Positions 15,571 to 24,119 of a stretch of 30,299 nt of DNA are shown here, piece by piece (position 1 is the first letter of the stretch; each line of letters starts with the position of its first letter). The position numbers and the translations under genes were made by a program. Under the pieces are notes generated by a model. That model did not search any database, was not told the DNA's origin, and was given only the letters and a program-made list of their open reading frames with translations. Where the stretch lies: NCBI GenBank assembly GCA_937965785.1, contig CALCKT010000016.1, positions 1 to 30,299 of the forward strand. Direction: 5' to 3'. This DNA comes from an uncultured Propionibacteriaceae bacterium (lineage in GTDB: Bacteria > Actinomycetota > Actinomycetes > Propionibacteriales > Propionibacteriaceae).

Positions 15571-17403
15571 TCAGCCCTTTCGGTCTTGAAGTTCGGGATT
15601 TTCTGCGAGGGCGCCCTTGGCTGCCTGGGCGTCCAGGATGGCTTCGATGTCCAAGGCCTCGGACTGCCTGCCCACCGAGACCAGCTGCCTGTCGGCGTAG
15701 GGGGATTCAGCTGCCTCCAGACCGCGCTGGGGCTGTGTCTTTTCCCGTTTCTTCTGCCGGTTCTCCAAGAATGCAGTCACGACGAACGCACCGAGGAAGA
15801 AAGAGTTCAAAACGCACCAGAACGTGGCGATGTTGAGATGTCCCATCGAGTAGTCTCGGTAGATGGAGACGATCGAGGTAGCTACCATGAGGACGAACGC
15901 CCAGACCTGCACCATTATGAAGTTGAACGCGGAGGCCTTACCGCCGGTGGCTCCCGTGACCGACCATTTCGTATCCACCTTGAGCAGGGCATTGAAGAAT
16001 GCCTTGATGTAGATCGGGAAGGAATTGGCAGCGAGCAGGAGAACCTCCCAGCGGAATGTGCCCGCGATCACGGCTGCCAGCAAAATCTGCATGGCGTAGA
16101 AGCCGGGGTAGAACAAGGCCCACTCGTACCATTTGACGGCGAGTGTCACGGGTCGCAGGTCGAAGAACACCTCCAGCACAGGGACCAGCATGAGAAGGCC
16201 CGGTGCTATGCCCGTGAAGTAGAACGTGCACGTGGCGAAGTACATGAGCCGTTGGTCCATGTGGAGGCGACGACGTGGCCTGAGGGGGTTGTGCGTCAAC
16301 AGGATCTCGAACCCCCCGGTGGCCCAGCGGAGCTGCTGCTTGCTGTAGGACTCGATGGTGTCGGGGGTCTCGCCGATGGCGAGCTCCTTGGGCTGGAAGA
16401 TCGAGCGCCAGCCTCGCTCGTGCAGGAGGATCGAGGTCCAGATGTCCTCCGACTTGGACTGGGTGTAGATCCCGCCGATGTCCTTCACGGCCGCGCGGCG
16501 GAACAGCACGTTGGTGCCGACGCAGAACGCCGCGTTGAACTCGTTGCGCCCCGGCTGGATGAACCGGTAGAAAACCATCTGGATGAACCCCGCGCCCCTG
16601 GAGACGATGTTGTTGAGGTTGCCGTAAACCTGAGGCGTCTGCACGAAGGCCACGTTCGGGTCCTCCATGAACGGAAGGGTCTCGTAGAGGAAGTCGGGTT
16701 TGGCCACGAAGTCTGCATCGAAGATGACGAAGAACTCGGCCTTGGCCACCGACAGGGCGTTGTTGACGTTGCCGGCCTTGGCCCCGGAGCTGCCGAGGCG
16801 GCGCACGTAGCGGCAGCCGAGGGTCTTGGCCAGGTCCCGAACCTCATCCGAGTCCCCGTCGTCCAGGATCCAGGTGGTGTGGAGGCCGCGCATTGCCATG
16901 GCGGCCTTGACCGTGGTCCTGATGACGTCCAGTGACTCGCCGTAGACCGTGATCAGCACGTCCACGTTGGCCTGGCGGCCGTTCAGGTACATGGGCCATT
17001 TCGTGGGGTCGTTGCTGATTCTCAGGCGGGCGTTGAGCTGCGGGTCGAACATCTTGGCCTGGGCGGCCTGGAAACTGTAGCTGGGCTGGCGGCCGTAGCC
17101 GGACAGCATTGTCCACAGTGCCATGGCAGCCTGGAAAATGAGAATCAGCTCGCACGAGATGACGATGAGCCAAGGGATGAGGTCACCCCTGAAGGCGGGG
17201 TTGAGGATGAAGCACGTGTATGCAAGAACGCCGATCGACGAGAGAATGGCGACCAAGAACAGGGTTGGGGAGTAGCGACCTGAGGTCGAGGCCCGGCGTT
17301 CCTCGGGGGCGAGGTTGTCGACAAGCGCTAGTTCGGTGTCGGCATTAACGGTTGATAAATCAACTTTTGGGCGGCGGCGCCGGGAATGGCGTGACGAGGG
17401 CAC
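15571..17403 (-). CDS. Processive GT2 polysaccharide synthase (cellulose/curdlan synthase type)
   Basis: 610 residues from a GTG at 17403 with AGGAGG four bases upstream. Two N-terminal membrane helices (about 47-66, 76-100) precede a GT2 domain. That domain has DDGDSD (181-186), the metal-binding DAD (229-231), the acceptor-site loop FCVGTN (293-298), SED as the TED-like base (318-320) and QQLRW (356-360), the signature of processive beta-glycan synthases. Four or more helices follow (about 386-410, 428-450, 455-472, 495-515, 523-545), forming the translocation channel. No PilZ domain is present; the tail (550-610) is charged. It polymerises a UDP-sugar and extrudes the chain. The GH81 partner argues for beta-1,3-glucan (curdlan/callose type) over cellulose or hyaluronan, but linkage is inference. 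Confidence 0.9.
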   Translation of the reverse strand: MPSSRHSRRRRPKVDLSTVNADTELALVDNLAPEERRASTSGRYSPTLFLVAILSSIGVLAYTCFILNPAFRGDLIPWLIVISCELILIFQAAMALWTMLSGYGRQPSYSFQAAQAKMFDPQLNARLRISNDPTKWPMYLNGRQANVDVLITVYGESLDVIRTTVKAAMAMRGLHTTWILDDGDSDEVRDLAKTLGCRYVRRLGSSGAKAGNVNNALSVAKAEFFVIFDADFVAKPDFLYETLPFMEDPNVAFVQTPQVYGNLNNIVSRGAGFIQMVFYRFIQPGRNEFNAAFCVGTNVLFRRAAVKDIGGIYTQSKSEDIWTSILLHERGWRSIFQPKELAIGETPDTIESYSKQQLRWATGGFEILLTHNPLRPRRRLHMDQRLMYFATCTFYFTGIAPGLLMLVPVLEVFFDLRPVTLAVKWYEWALFYPGFYAMQILLAAVIAGTFRWEVLLLAANSFPIYIKAFFNALLKVDTKWSVTGATGGKASAFNFIMVQVWAFVLMVATSIVSIYRDYSMGHLNIATFWCVLNSFFLGAFVVTAFLENRQKKREKTQPQRGLEAAESPYADRQLVSVGRQSEALDIEAILDAQAAKGALAENPELQDRKG

Positions 17404-17484
17404 GGGGCCTCCTGTTGAAGTTGTCTTCTAGTGCTGCTTGAGGGGATTGGGGGACGCGAAAATCGAATGAGGTTAACCTTCGCC

Positions 17485-17503
17485 GCCAAGAGTATACCTT
17501 GGC
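17485..17503 (-). promoter_or_regulatory. Candidate promoter -10 inside an operator-like inverted repeat, GT2 operon
   Basis: GCCAAG and CTTGGC form a 6-bp inverted repeat around seven bases that contain, on the minus strand, TATACT, an excellent -10, about 90 bases before the GTG start. A good -35 is not evident, so activator dependence is possible. A repressor binding the repeat would block the promoter. The 430-base gap 17404-17834 holds this site, the divergent deoR-type promoter, and no gene I can see. Confidence 0.45.
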
Positions 17504-17756
17504 CAATCTGAGTTTCGTGCATCGACGGGTTCGTGGGAGTTGCGCAAAGAACTGCCGGGTGCTCACGAACGGGAAATTGTCGTCTTGTCGTTCTGTGGCT
17601 GATGGCTGCACCGAAACAAACTGACAAGGATGGCTGTGACATGGCTCAGGTGTCGGAGCTGCCGTGCTCGTGCTAGTCAGCGGTGAGGGGCGAGCTCCAG
17701 GGTCGTCGGGTGCGCTGCCCTGAGGCCCGACGGGGGGCGTGGCCAGCTTGCGTTGC

Positions 17757-17811
17757 CGTTTCTTGACGTCCAGAAACGATGGGGTATCGTAGGTATCTCG
17801 AAAGAGTTTCG
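17757..17811 (+). promoter_or_regulatory. Promoter and operator repeats upstream of the deoR-type gene
   Basis: TTGACG (17763-17768) and TATCGT (17785-17790) are 16 bases apart, a good sigma-70-type promoter 45 bases before the ATG. CGTTTC and GAAACG (17757-17762 and 17773-17778) flank the -35. CGAAA-GAG-TTTCG (17799-17811) lies just past the -10. Repeated GAAAC/TTTCG half-sites are typical of DeoR-family operators, so autoregulation is likely. Confidence 0.6.
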
Positions 17812-17834
17812 TAAGCAAACGGAAGGGTCCAGCG

Positions 17835-18587
17835 ATGGCGGTGGAACGCACGGAACGCGAGAGCGCGATCCTCGCGAAGCTTGCCGACGACGGACGGCTG
17901 AGCGTCTCCGGGCTGGCCAGCGACTTCGGGGTGTCGGAGGTGACCATCCGCGGCCACCTGCGCACCCTTGAGCAGCAGGGCATGCTGGTGCGCACCCGGG
18001 GTGGGGCGCGACCCATCACCCTCCAAGGAATCCTGCAGCGGCAGCAGGTCAACCTGGAGGCCAAGGAGAGGATCGCCCAGGCCGCCGCGGAACTGATCGG
18101 CGACGACGACACCGTCATGATCGAGGCCGGCACCACCGCGGCGCTGATCGCCCGGCACCTGACCGGCAGGCGAGGGGTGCAGATCGTCACCAACTCGACG
18201 CTGGTGTTCAACAACGCCCGCGCCAACCCAGCGCTGAACATCATCCTGGCGGGTGGGGTGTTCCGGCCCGAGTCGGAATCCCTCGTCGGTCCCCTCGCGG
18301 AACGCGCCATCGCCGATTTCAACACCCGCATCGCCTTCCTCGGCACCGACGGTTTCTCTCCCGAACGCGGTCTGACGACGCGTTTCGTGGAAGGCGCGCA
18401 GGTGGCCACCACCATGCGGGAACGCGCTGAGGAGACCTGGCTCGTCGCCGATTCCTCCAAGTTCGGGCAGGCGGGGTTCGTCTCCTTCCTGCCCCTGGAT
18501 GCCATCACCGGCATCATCACCGACTCCGGTCTCCCCGACGATGCCGTGGAGGCCCTCAAGGAACACACCCACGTTCGCATCGTCTAG
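17835..18587 (+). CDS. DeoR/GlpR-family transcriptional regulator
   Basis: A 250-residue repressor. The N-terminal winged helix (about 6-60) reads ESAILAKLADDGRLSVSGLASDFGVSEVTIR. The usual RRDL after TIR is replaced by GHLRTL, a small departure in the recognition helix end. The C-terminal sensor domain (about 75-240) has the sugar-phosphate-isomerase-like fold, with EAGTTAALIARHL, IVTNSTLVFNN, LAGGVFRPESESLVGP and FLGTDGFSPERGLTT. Members sense phosphorylated sugars. It is the first gene of the catabolic cluster, 10 bases before the E2 gene, so induction by a phosphorylated intermediate of that pathway is the natural inference. Confidence 0.93.
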   Translation: MAVERTERESAILAKLADDGRLSVSGLASDFGVSEVTIRGHLRTLEQQGMLVRTRGGARPITLQGILQRQQVNLEAKERIAQAAAELIGDDDTVMIEAGTTAALIARHLTGRRGVQIVTNSTLVFNNARANPALNIILAGGVFRPESESLVGPLAERAIADFNTRIAFLGTDGFSPERGLTTRFVEGAQVATTMRERAEETWLVADSSKFGQAGFVSFLPLDAITGIITDSGLPDDAVEALKEHTHVRIV

Positions 18588-18597
18588 GAGAAACCAA

Positions 18598-19953
18598 ATG
18601 GCAACCGTCATAGTCATGCCGGCCCTCGGGAACAGTGTCGAGTCCTGTCTCATCGTGTCCTGGCTGGTCAAGGAGGGCGACACCATCGCCGAGAACGGCA
18701 TCCTCTGCGAGGTGGAGACCGACAAGGCCTCCATGGAGGTGCCCAGCACCGCCTCCGGGACCGTGCTGAAGCTGCTGTGGGCCGAGGGCGACGACGTCCC
18801 CGTCATGCAGCCCCTCCTCGTGGTCGGGGAACCCGGCGAGGACCCCGCCCCCGTGCTCGCGGAGGTGGGTTTCGGTGCCGCGCAGGAAGAGACCCCCGAA
18901 CAGACCGCCGTCGCGGCCGCCGAGCCCCCGGCGCCGGTCGTCACCGGCGCATCCGTGGCCGGTGACGACCGCGGCTCCAGTCCGCGCGCCCGCAACCTGG
19001 CCGCCGCCGAGGGCATCGACATCGCGGCTGTTCCCGCGGGCACCGGCCCCGGAGGTCGCGTGATCGCCCGCGACGTCGCCGTTGTCGCCGAGACCACCAC
19101 CAGGGCGGCGGCCCGGGCCGGAGCGGTCGCGGGGCAGGGCAGCGGGCTCGGTGGCCGCATCAGCCAGGCCGACCTCGCCGCCCCCGCCGCACCGGCGGAG
19201 GAAACCTCCACGCCGGCCCCCGTGGCGGTGGCGGGAGCCGACCCGGACTTCCCCGGACCCAGCACAAGCACCCCGCTGAAGGGCATCCGCAAAGTGATCT
19301 CCGAGCGGATGATGCACTCCCTGGCCAGCTCCGCGCAGCTCACCTACACCACCACCGCGCGGGCCCAGGGCCTCCTCGACATGCGCAAGAAGCTGAAGAA
19401 CTCCGACCCGGCGCTCGGCCTGAACAAGGTGACCATCGGCGACCTCGTCGGTTTCGCAGCCGTCAGGACCGCCGCCAAGCACCCCGCCCACAACGCCCAC
19501 CTCGAGGACGGCGTGCTGACCACCTTCGAACGGGTCCACCTCGGTTTCGCCTGCGACACCCCCCGCGGCCTCCTCGTCCCGACGGTGCGCAACGCCTCGC
19601 AGCTCAGCCTCGGCAAGTTCTCCGCGATCTGCAAGGACCTCGCCGCGCAGGCCATCGAGGGCAGCATCAGCCCCGACCTGCTGGGCGGGGCCACCTTCAC
19701 CGTCTCCAACCTGGGTGGTTTCGGCATCGAACACTTCACCCCGCTGCTGAACGTGCCCCAGACCGCGATCCTCGGTGTCGACGCCATCTTCCCCCGTGCC
19801 TACGCGGATGAGAAGGGCAAGGTCCGCGTCGAGCAGCGCATCGGGTTGTCGCTGACCGCCGACCACCGGGTCATCGACGGCGCCGACGCGGCCCGTTTCC
19901 TGCAGGACCTCGTGGCCTTCCTCGAGAACATCGAACTGGCCGCCCTGAGCTGA
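18598..19953 (+). CDS. 2-oxoacid (or acyloin) dehydrogenase complex E2, dihydrolipoamide acyltransferase
   Basis: 451 residues from ATG 18598 with GGAG upstream; an open frame reaching back into deoR is a shadow. One lipoyl domain (1-80) carries the lipoylated lysine in ETDKASME (Lys43). An Ala/Pro-rich linker leads to a peripheral-subunit-binding domain (about 124-158, SSPRARNLAAAEGID, GPGGRVIARDV). A second Ala/Pro linker leads to the catalytic domain (about 220-451), with the active-site DHRVIDG (His423, Asp427). It transfers the acyl group from lipoamide to CoA and forms the core of the complex with the E3 and E1 encoded next. The order regulator, E2, E3, E1 differs from the common E1-E2-E3. 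Confidence 0.93.
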   Translation: MATVIVMPALGNSVESCLIVSWLVKEGDTIAENGILCEVETDKASMEVPSTASGTVLKLLWAEGDDVPVMQPLLVVGEPGEDPAPVLAEVGFGAAQEETPEQTAVAAAEPPAPVVTGASVAGDDRGSSPRARNLAAAEGIDIAAVPAGTGPGGRVIARDVAVVAETTTRAAARAGAVAGQGSGLGGRISQADLAAPAAPAEETSTPAPVAVAGADPDFPGPSTSTPLKGIRKVISERMMHSLASSAQLTYTTTARAQGLLDMRKKLKNSDPALGLNKVTIGDLVGFAAVRTAAKHPAHNAHLEDGVLTTFERVHLGFACDTPRGLLVPTVRNASQLSLGKFSAICKDLAAQAIEGSISPDLLGGATFTVSNLGGFGIEHFTPLLNVPQTAILGVDAIFPRAYADEKGKVRVEQRIGLSLTADHRVIDGADAARFLQDLVAFLENIELAALS

Positions 19954-19964
19954 GAGGACGAAAA

Positions 19965-21332
19965 ATGACCGACCACGACGTCATCGTGCTGGGCGGCGGA
20001 CCCGGCGGCTACATCGCCGCCGAGCGGCTCGGCCACGCGGGGAAGAAGGTTCTCCTCGTCGAGGCCGCCTCGCTGGGTGGTACCTGCCTGAACGTGGGAT
20101 GCATCCCCACCAAAACCCTCCTCGGGGCCGCCAAGACCTACGACCACGCCCGCCACGGCGCCCAGTTCGGGGTGAAGATCGACGGCGCCCATATCGACTG
20201 GCCCGCCCTGCAGAAATGGAAGGACAAGGTGGTCTCCACCCTCGTTGGCGGGGTCGCCGCCACCGAGAAGAAGGCCGGGGTCACCGTCGTGCACGGCCAC
20301 GGCACCTTCGACGGCCCCGGAAGGGTCACCGTCGACGGCACCACCCACACCGCCACCCACGTGATCCTCGCCACCGGATCGGTGCCCGTGATGCCCCCCA
20401 TCCCCGGTGCCAAGGACAACCCGTTGGTCATCGACTCCACCGGCGCCCTCTCGCTGCCGGAGATCCCGGAACGCCTGGCCGTGATCGGCGGCGGCGTCAT
20501 CGGGGTGGAGTTCGCCTCGCTGTACTCCATGCTCGGCACCCAGGTCACCGTCATCGAGATGCTGCCCGAGATCGTTCCCTTCGCCGACGACGACGTGGCC
20601 GCGCAGCTCCGCAAGGCCCTGAAGGACGTCACCTTCAAGCTCGGCTGCCGGGTCACCTCCATCGACGGTGGAAAGGTGAACTGGACCACCGCCGACGGCG
20701 CCGAGGAGAGCGTCGAGGCCGACTACGTGTTGATGGCCGTCGGTCGCAGGCCCGCCGTTGACGGCTGGGGCGCGGAGAACACCGGCCTGGAGTACTCCGG
20801 CCGTGGAGTGGTCGTTGACGACCGGATGCGCACCAACCTGCCGAACGTGTGGGCGATCGGGGACGTGACCGGCCGCAGCCTGCTGGCCCACGCCGCCTAC
20901 CGCATGGGTGAGGTGGCCGCCGCCAACATCCTCGACCCCGAGGCCCACCGCCGCGGCGAGGTGATGCGCTGGCACACCGTCCCGTGGGCCGTCTACACCG
21001 CCCCCGAGTGCGCCGGCATCGGACTCACCGAGGCCGCGGCCAGGAAGGCGGGCCGCGACGTCATCACCGCGAGCGTCCCCGGCTACATGTCCGGCCGGTT
21101 CGTGGCCGAGAACGGTCTCCAGGCCCCGGGACTGGCCAAACTCATCCTCGATGCCGAGACCCACCAGGTGCTGGGCATCCATGTGCTGGGCAGCTATGCC
21201 GCCGAGATGATCTGGGGCGCCTCCGCCGTGCTGGAAACCGAACTGGACCTCACCGACCTGCGCCAGCTCGTCTTCCCCCACCCCACAGTTAGTGAACTGA
21301 TCCGCGAGGCCGCCTGGGCGGCCAAGGCCTGA
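19965..21332 (+). CDS. lpdA: Dihydrolipoyl dehydrogenase (E3)
   Basis: A 455-residue flavoprotein that reoxidises dihydrolipoamide with NAD+. Seen: FAD-binding GGGPGG (10-15), the redox disulfide in GGTCLNVGCIPTK (Cys41, Cys46), the NAD-binding GGGVIG (about 174-179), the second FAD motif NVWAIGDVTG, and the C-terminal HPTVSE with the catalytic His-Glu pair (His439, Glu444). No lipoyl domain is fused to it. It lies 11 bases after the E2 stop with GAGAGG upstream. It is probably the dedicated E3 of this cluster; the genome may have another for pyruvate dehydrogenase. Confidence 0.95.
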   Translation: MTDHDVIVLGGGPGGYIAAERLGHAGKKVLLVEAASLGGTCLNVGCIPTKTLLGAAKTYDHARHGAQFGVKIDGAHIDWPALQKWKDKVVSTLVGGVAATEKKAGVTVVHGHGTFDGPGRVTVDGTTHTATHVILATGSVPVMPPIPGAKDNPLVIDSTGALSLPEIPERLAVIGGGVIGVEFASLYSMLGTQVTVIEMLPEIVPFADDDVAAQLRKALKDVTFKLGCRVTSIDGGKVNWTTADGAEESVEADYVLMAVGRRPAVDGWGAENTGLEYSGRGVVVDDRMRTNLPNVWAIGDVTGRSLLAHAAYRMGEVAAANILDPEAHRRGEVMRWHTVPWAVYTAPECAGIGLTEAAARKAGRDVITASVPGYMSGRFVAENGLQAPGLAKLILDAETHQVLGIHVLGSYAAEMIWGASAVLETELDLTDLRQLVFPHPTVSELIREAAWAAKA

Positions 21333-21358
21333 TCGACAAGGAAAGAGACAACGAAACC

Positions 21359-23818
21359 ATGACCCGCTCACTCATCGTCGATCCGACGAACGTGCGTGCC
21401 AAGGGCGTCATCACGGCGCCCGAGATCCCCGTCAACGCCTACGAACCCAACTTCAAGGCGGAACTGAAACGCTACGGCAAGCAGGGGCTCATCGACATCC
21501 TGCACGACATGATCGCCGTCAGGTCTTTCGAGACCATGCTCAACTCCATCAAGACCACCGGCGCCTGGAACGGTGTCGAATACAACCACCGCGGCCCCGC
21601 GCACCTGAGCATCGGCCAGGAGTCCGCCGTCGTCGGGCAGGCCTCACAGCTGGAGGTCGACGACTTCGTCTTCGGCTCCCACCGCAGCCACGGCGAGATC
21701 CTCGCCAAATGCTTCTCGGCCGCCCGCAAGCTTGACCCGGAGCGCCTCGAAGAGATCATGAAGACCTTCCTCGACGGCGAAACCCTCGCCTTCGCGGAGC
21801 AGGTGTCCAAGGAGGACCTGGCCGACGTCGCCGAGAACTTCATCCTCTACGGTGCCGTCGCCGAAACCTTCGCCCGCAAGGCCGGGTTCAACCGCGGCCT
21901 CGGCGGTTCCATGCACGCCTTCTTCACCCCGTTCGGTTCCATGCCGAACAACGCCATCGTCGGCGGCTCCGCGGACATCGCCACCGGAGCGGCGCTGTTC
22001 AAACGCATCAACCGCCGGACCGGCATCGTGATCGCGAACATCGGTGACGCATCCATGGGCTGCGGCCCCGTCTGGGAATCCATGATGATGGCCGCCATGG
22101 ACCAGTACCGCACCCTGTGGAAGGACGGTGTGGAGGGCAACCCGCCGATCTGGTTCAACTTCTTCAACAACTTCTACGGCATGGGTGGCCAGACCGCCGG
22201 CGAGACCATGGGCTACGACATCCTGGCGCGCGTCGGCATGGGCGTGAACCCGGAGGCCATGCACGCCGAACGCGTCGACGGTCTCAACCCGCTCGCCGTC
22301 GCCGACGCCGTCGCCCGCAAACGCGAACTCCTCGATGCGGGTCGCGGACCGGTGCTCACCGACACCATCACCTACCGCTTCTCCGGGCACTCCCCGTCCG
22401 ACGCGTCGTCGTACCGCACCCGCGAGGAGGTGGAGCTGTGGGAGAACCACGACGGCCTCAAGAACTACGCCGCCTACCTGATCAAGAACAAGGTGCTCAC
22501 CCAGGCCGACGTGGACGCCATCCAGCAGAGGTTCGACGAGCGTCTCACCAAGGTGATCGCCCTGGCGACCCGCGACGAGGACCTCAGCCCGCGCGTGCAC
22601 ATGGACTTCATCGACACGGTGATGTACAGCAACGGCAACAAGGAGAAGCTGTCGGAGGAGGAACCGCAGCTGCTCACCCCGCTGGCCGAGAATCCGCGCG
22701 TCAAGGCGCTGAGGAACAAGATCCGCACCGCCCGCGACGAGAACGGCAAACCGGTCTCCAAGAACAAGGCCTTCGCCTACCGCGATGCGATCTTCGAGGC
22801 CGTGGCGCACCGCTTCGCCACCGACCCGACGCTCGCCGCGTGGGGTGAGGAGAACCGCGACTGGGGTGGCGCGTTCGCCGTCTACCGTGGCCTGACGGAG
22901 CTGCTGCCCTACCATCGCCTGTTCAACTCGCCCATCTCGGAGGCCGCGATCGTCGGCGCCGGTGTCGGCTACGCCCTCTCGGGGGGGCGCGCGCTGGTGG
23001 AGCTGATGTACTGCGACTTCCTGGGGCGCGCGGGCGACGAGATCTTCAACCAGGCCGCGAAGTGGCAGGCGATGTCCGCGGGTCTGCTGGAGATGCCGCT
23101 GGTGATCCGTGTCAGCGTCGGAAACAAGTACGGCGCCCAGCACTCCCAGGACTGGGCGGCGCTGTGCGCACACATGCCCGGTCTGAAGGTCTACTACCCG
23201 GCCACCCCCTACGACGCCAAGGGCATGATGAACCTGGCGTTGCGCGGCACCGACCCGGTGGTGTTCTTCGAGTCCCAGCTGCTCTACGACAAGGCCGAGG
23301 AGTTCCAGCCCGGCGGTGTCCCGGAGGGCTACTACGAGGTTCCGGAAGGGGAACCGGTGGTTCGCCGCGAGGGCACGGACCTGACCATCGCCACCCTCGG
23401 CGCCACCTTGTACCGCGCCCTCGAGGCCGCCGACATCCTGCAGTCGAAGTACGGGCTGTCGGTCGAGGTCATCGATCTGCGGTTCGTCGCCCCGCTGAAC
23501 CTCGACCCGGTGGTCGAGTCGGTGAAGAAAACCGGTCGGCTGCTGCTCAGCTCCGATGCGGTGGAGCGCGGCTCCTTCCTGCATGACGTCGCGTCCAAGG
23601 TGCAGAGCATCGCGTTCGATCACCTTGACGCGCCCGTCACGGTGGTGGGGTCGCGCAACGCCATCACCCCGGCGGCGGAGCTGGAGAAGGAGTTCTTCCC
23701 GCAGCCCGAGTGGCTGGTCGACGCGGTCCACGAACGGATCCTGCCGCTGCCGGGTCACGTGACCGTCAGCAACCAGACCACCGCCGAACTGGCCCGCCGC
23801 ACCCGCGAAGGGCTCTGA
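21359..23818 (+). CDS. Fused alpha-beta E1 component, thiamine-diphosphate-dependent dehydrogenase
   Basis: 819 residues containing both E1 chains in one polypeptide. The alpha half (about 25-420) has the thiamine-diphosphate motif opening at GDASMG (229-234) and closing with FNNFYGMGGQ near 275, plus the phosphorylation-loop-like RFSGHSPSDASSYR. The beta half (about 460-819) has ISEAAIVGAGVGYALSGG, VELMYCDFLGRAGDEIFNQAAKW, GNKYGAQHSQDW and PATPYDAKGMM. Separate alpha and beta genes are the norm in AcoAB, BkdAB and PdhAB; fused forms exist in some bacteria. The 2-oxoacid or acyloin substrate is not readable. It would decarboxylate or cleave it and acylate the E2 lipoyl group. ATG 21359 follows GGAAAGAGA. 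Confidence 0.9.
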   Translation: MTRSLIVDPTNVRAKGVITAPEIPVNAYEPNFKAELKRYGKQGLIDILHDMIAVRSFETMLNSIKTTGAWNGVEYNHRGPAHLSIGQESAVVGQASQLEVDDFVFGSHRSHGEILAKCFSAARKLDPERLEEIMKTFLDGETLAFAEQVSKEDLADVAENFILYGAVAETFARKAGFNRGLGGSMHAFFTPFGSMPNNAIVGGSADIATGAALFKRINRRTGIVIANIGDASMGCGPVWESMMMAAMDQYRTLWKDGVEGNPPIWFNFFNNFYGMGGQTAGETMGYDILARVGMGVNPEAMHAERVDGLNPLAVADAVARKRELLDAGRGPVLTDTITYRFSGHSPSDASSYRTREEVELWENHDGLKNYAAYLIKNKVLTQADVDAIQQRFDERLTKVIALATRDEDLSPRVHMDFIDTVMYSNGNKEKLSEEEPQLLTPLAENPRVKALRNKIRTARDENGKPVSKNKAFAYRDAIFEAVAHRFATDPTLAAWGEENRDWGGAFAVYRGLTELLPYHRLFNSPISEAAIVGAGVGYALSGGRALVELMYCDFLGRAGDEIFNQAAKWQAMSAGLLEMPLVIRVSVGNKYGAQHSQDWAALCAHMPGLKVYYPATPYDAKGMMNLALRGTDPVVFFESQLLYDKAEEFQPGGVPEGYYEVPEGEPVVRREGTDLTIATLGATLYRALEAADILQSKYGLSVEVIDLRFVAPLNLDPVVESVKKTGRLLLSSDAVERGSFLHDVASKVQSIAFDHLDAPVTVVGSRNAITPAAELEKEFFPQPEWLVDAVHERILPLPGHVTVSNQTTAELARRTREGL

Positions 23819-23829
23819 ACCCACCCCTC

Positions 23830-24084
23830 GAAGTTGGTTGAGCCGGACTGCGATGTCTCCTCCTGAAGCTGGTTGAGCCGGACTGTGACGTCTCCTCCCG
23901 AAGCTGGTTGAGCCGGGTCGTGAGGAACGAGCGGCCCGTGTCGAAACCATCCGGCGGTCGGGAGGCAGACCTGAGTTCAGGTTCTCGGGCGCGGTCGTCT
24001 TGGTTTTGACTCGATCTGCTCGCTGGCGCTCGCGGATCGGCTCAACCGGCTTCGAGAAAGGCATAGCCGGCTCAACCAGCTCTG
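23830..24084. repeat. Cluster of REP-like GGTTGAGCC repeats in an intra-operon gap
   Basis: Three direct copies of a 35-base unit start at 23830, 23865 and 23900 (GAAGCTGGTTGAGCCGG plus a spacer). The third runs on into TGTCGAAACC (to 23948). Two inverted copies, CGGCTCAACCGGCTTCGA (about 24038-24055) and CCGGCTCAACCAGCT (about 24067-24081), close the block. Such GGTTGAGC/TCGAAACC elements are dispersed in many actinobacterial genomes. They fill the 300-base gap between E1 and the PHP gene, which holds no gene. They could form large hairpins and attenuate or stabilise the transcript. Confidence 0.75.
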
Positions 24085-24119
24085 GGGAAGCGATGGGGAA
24101 GAGAGGAAACAGGAAACAC

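Noticed and set aside
23819..24119. The GGTTGAGCC repeat block as a CRISPR array
   Set aside because: The units are contiguous 35-base copies with near-identical spacers and inverted copies, which is unlike repeats with unique spacers, and no cas gene is present.
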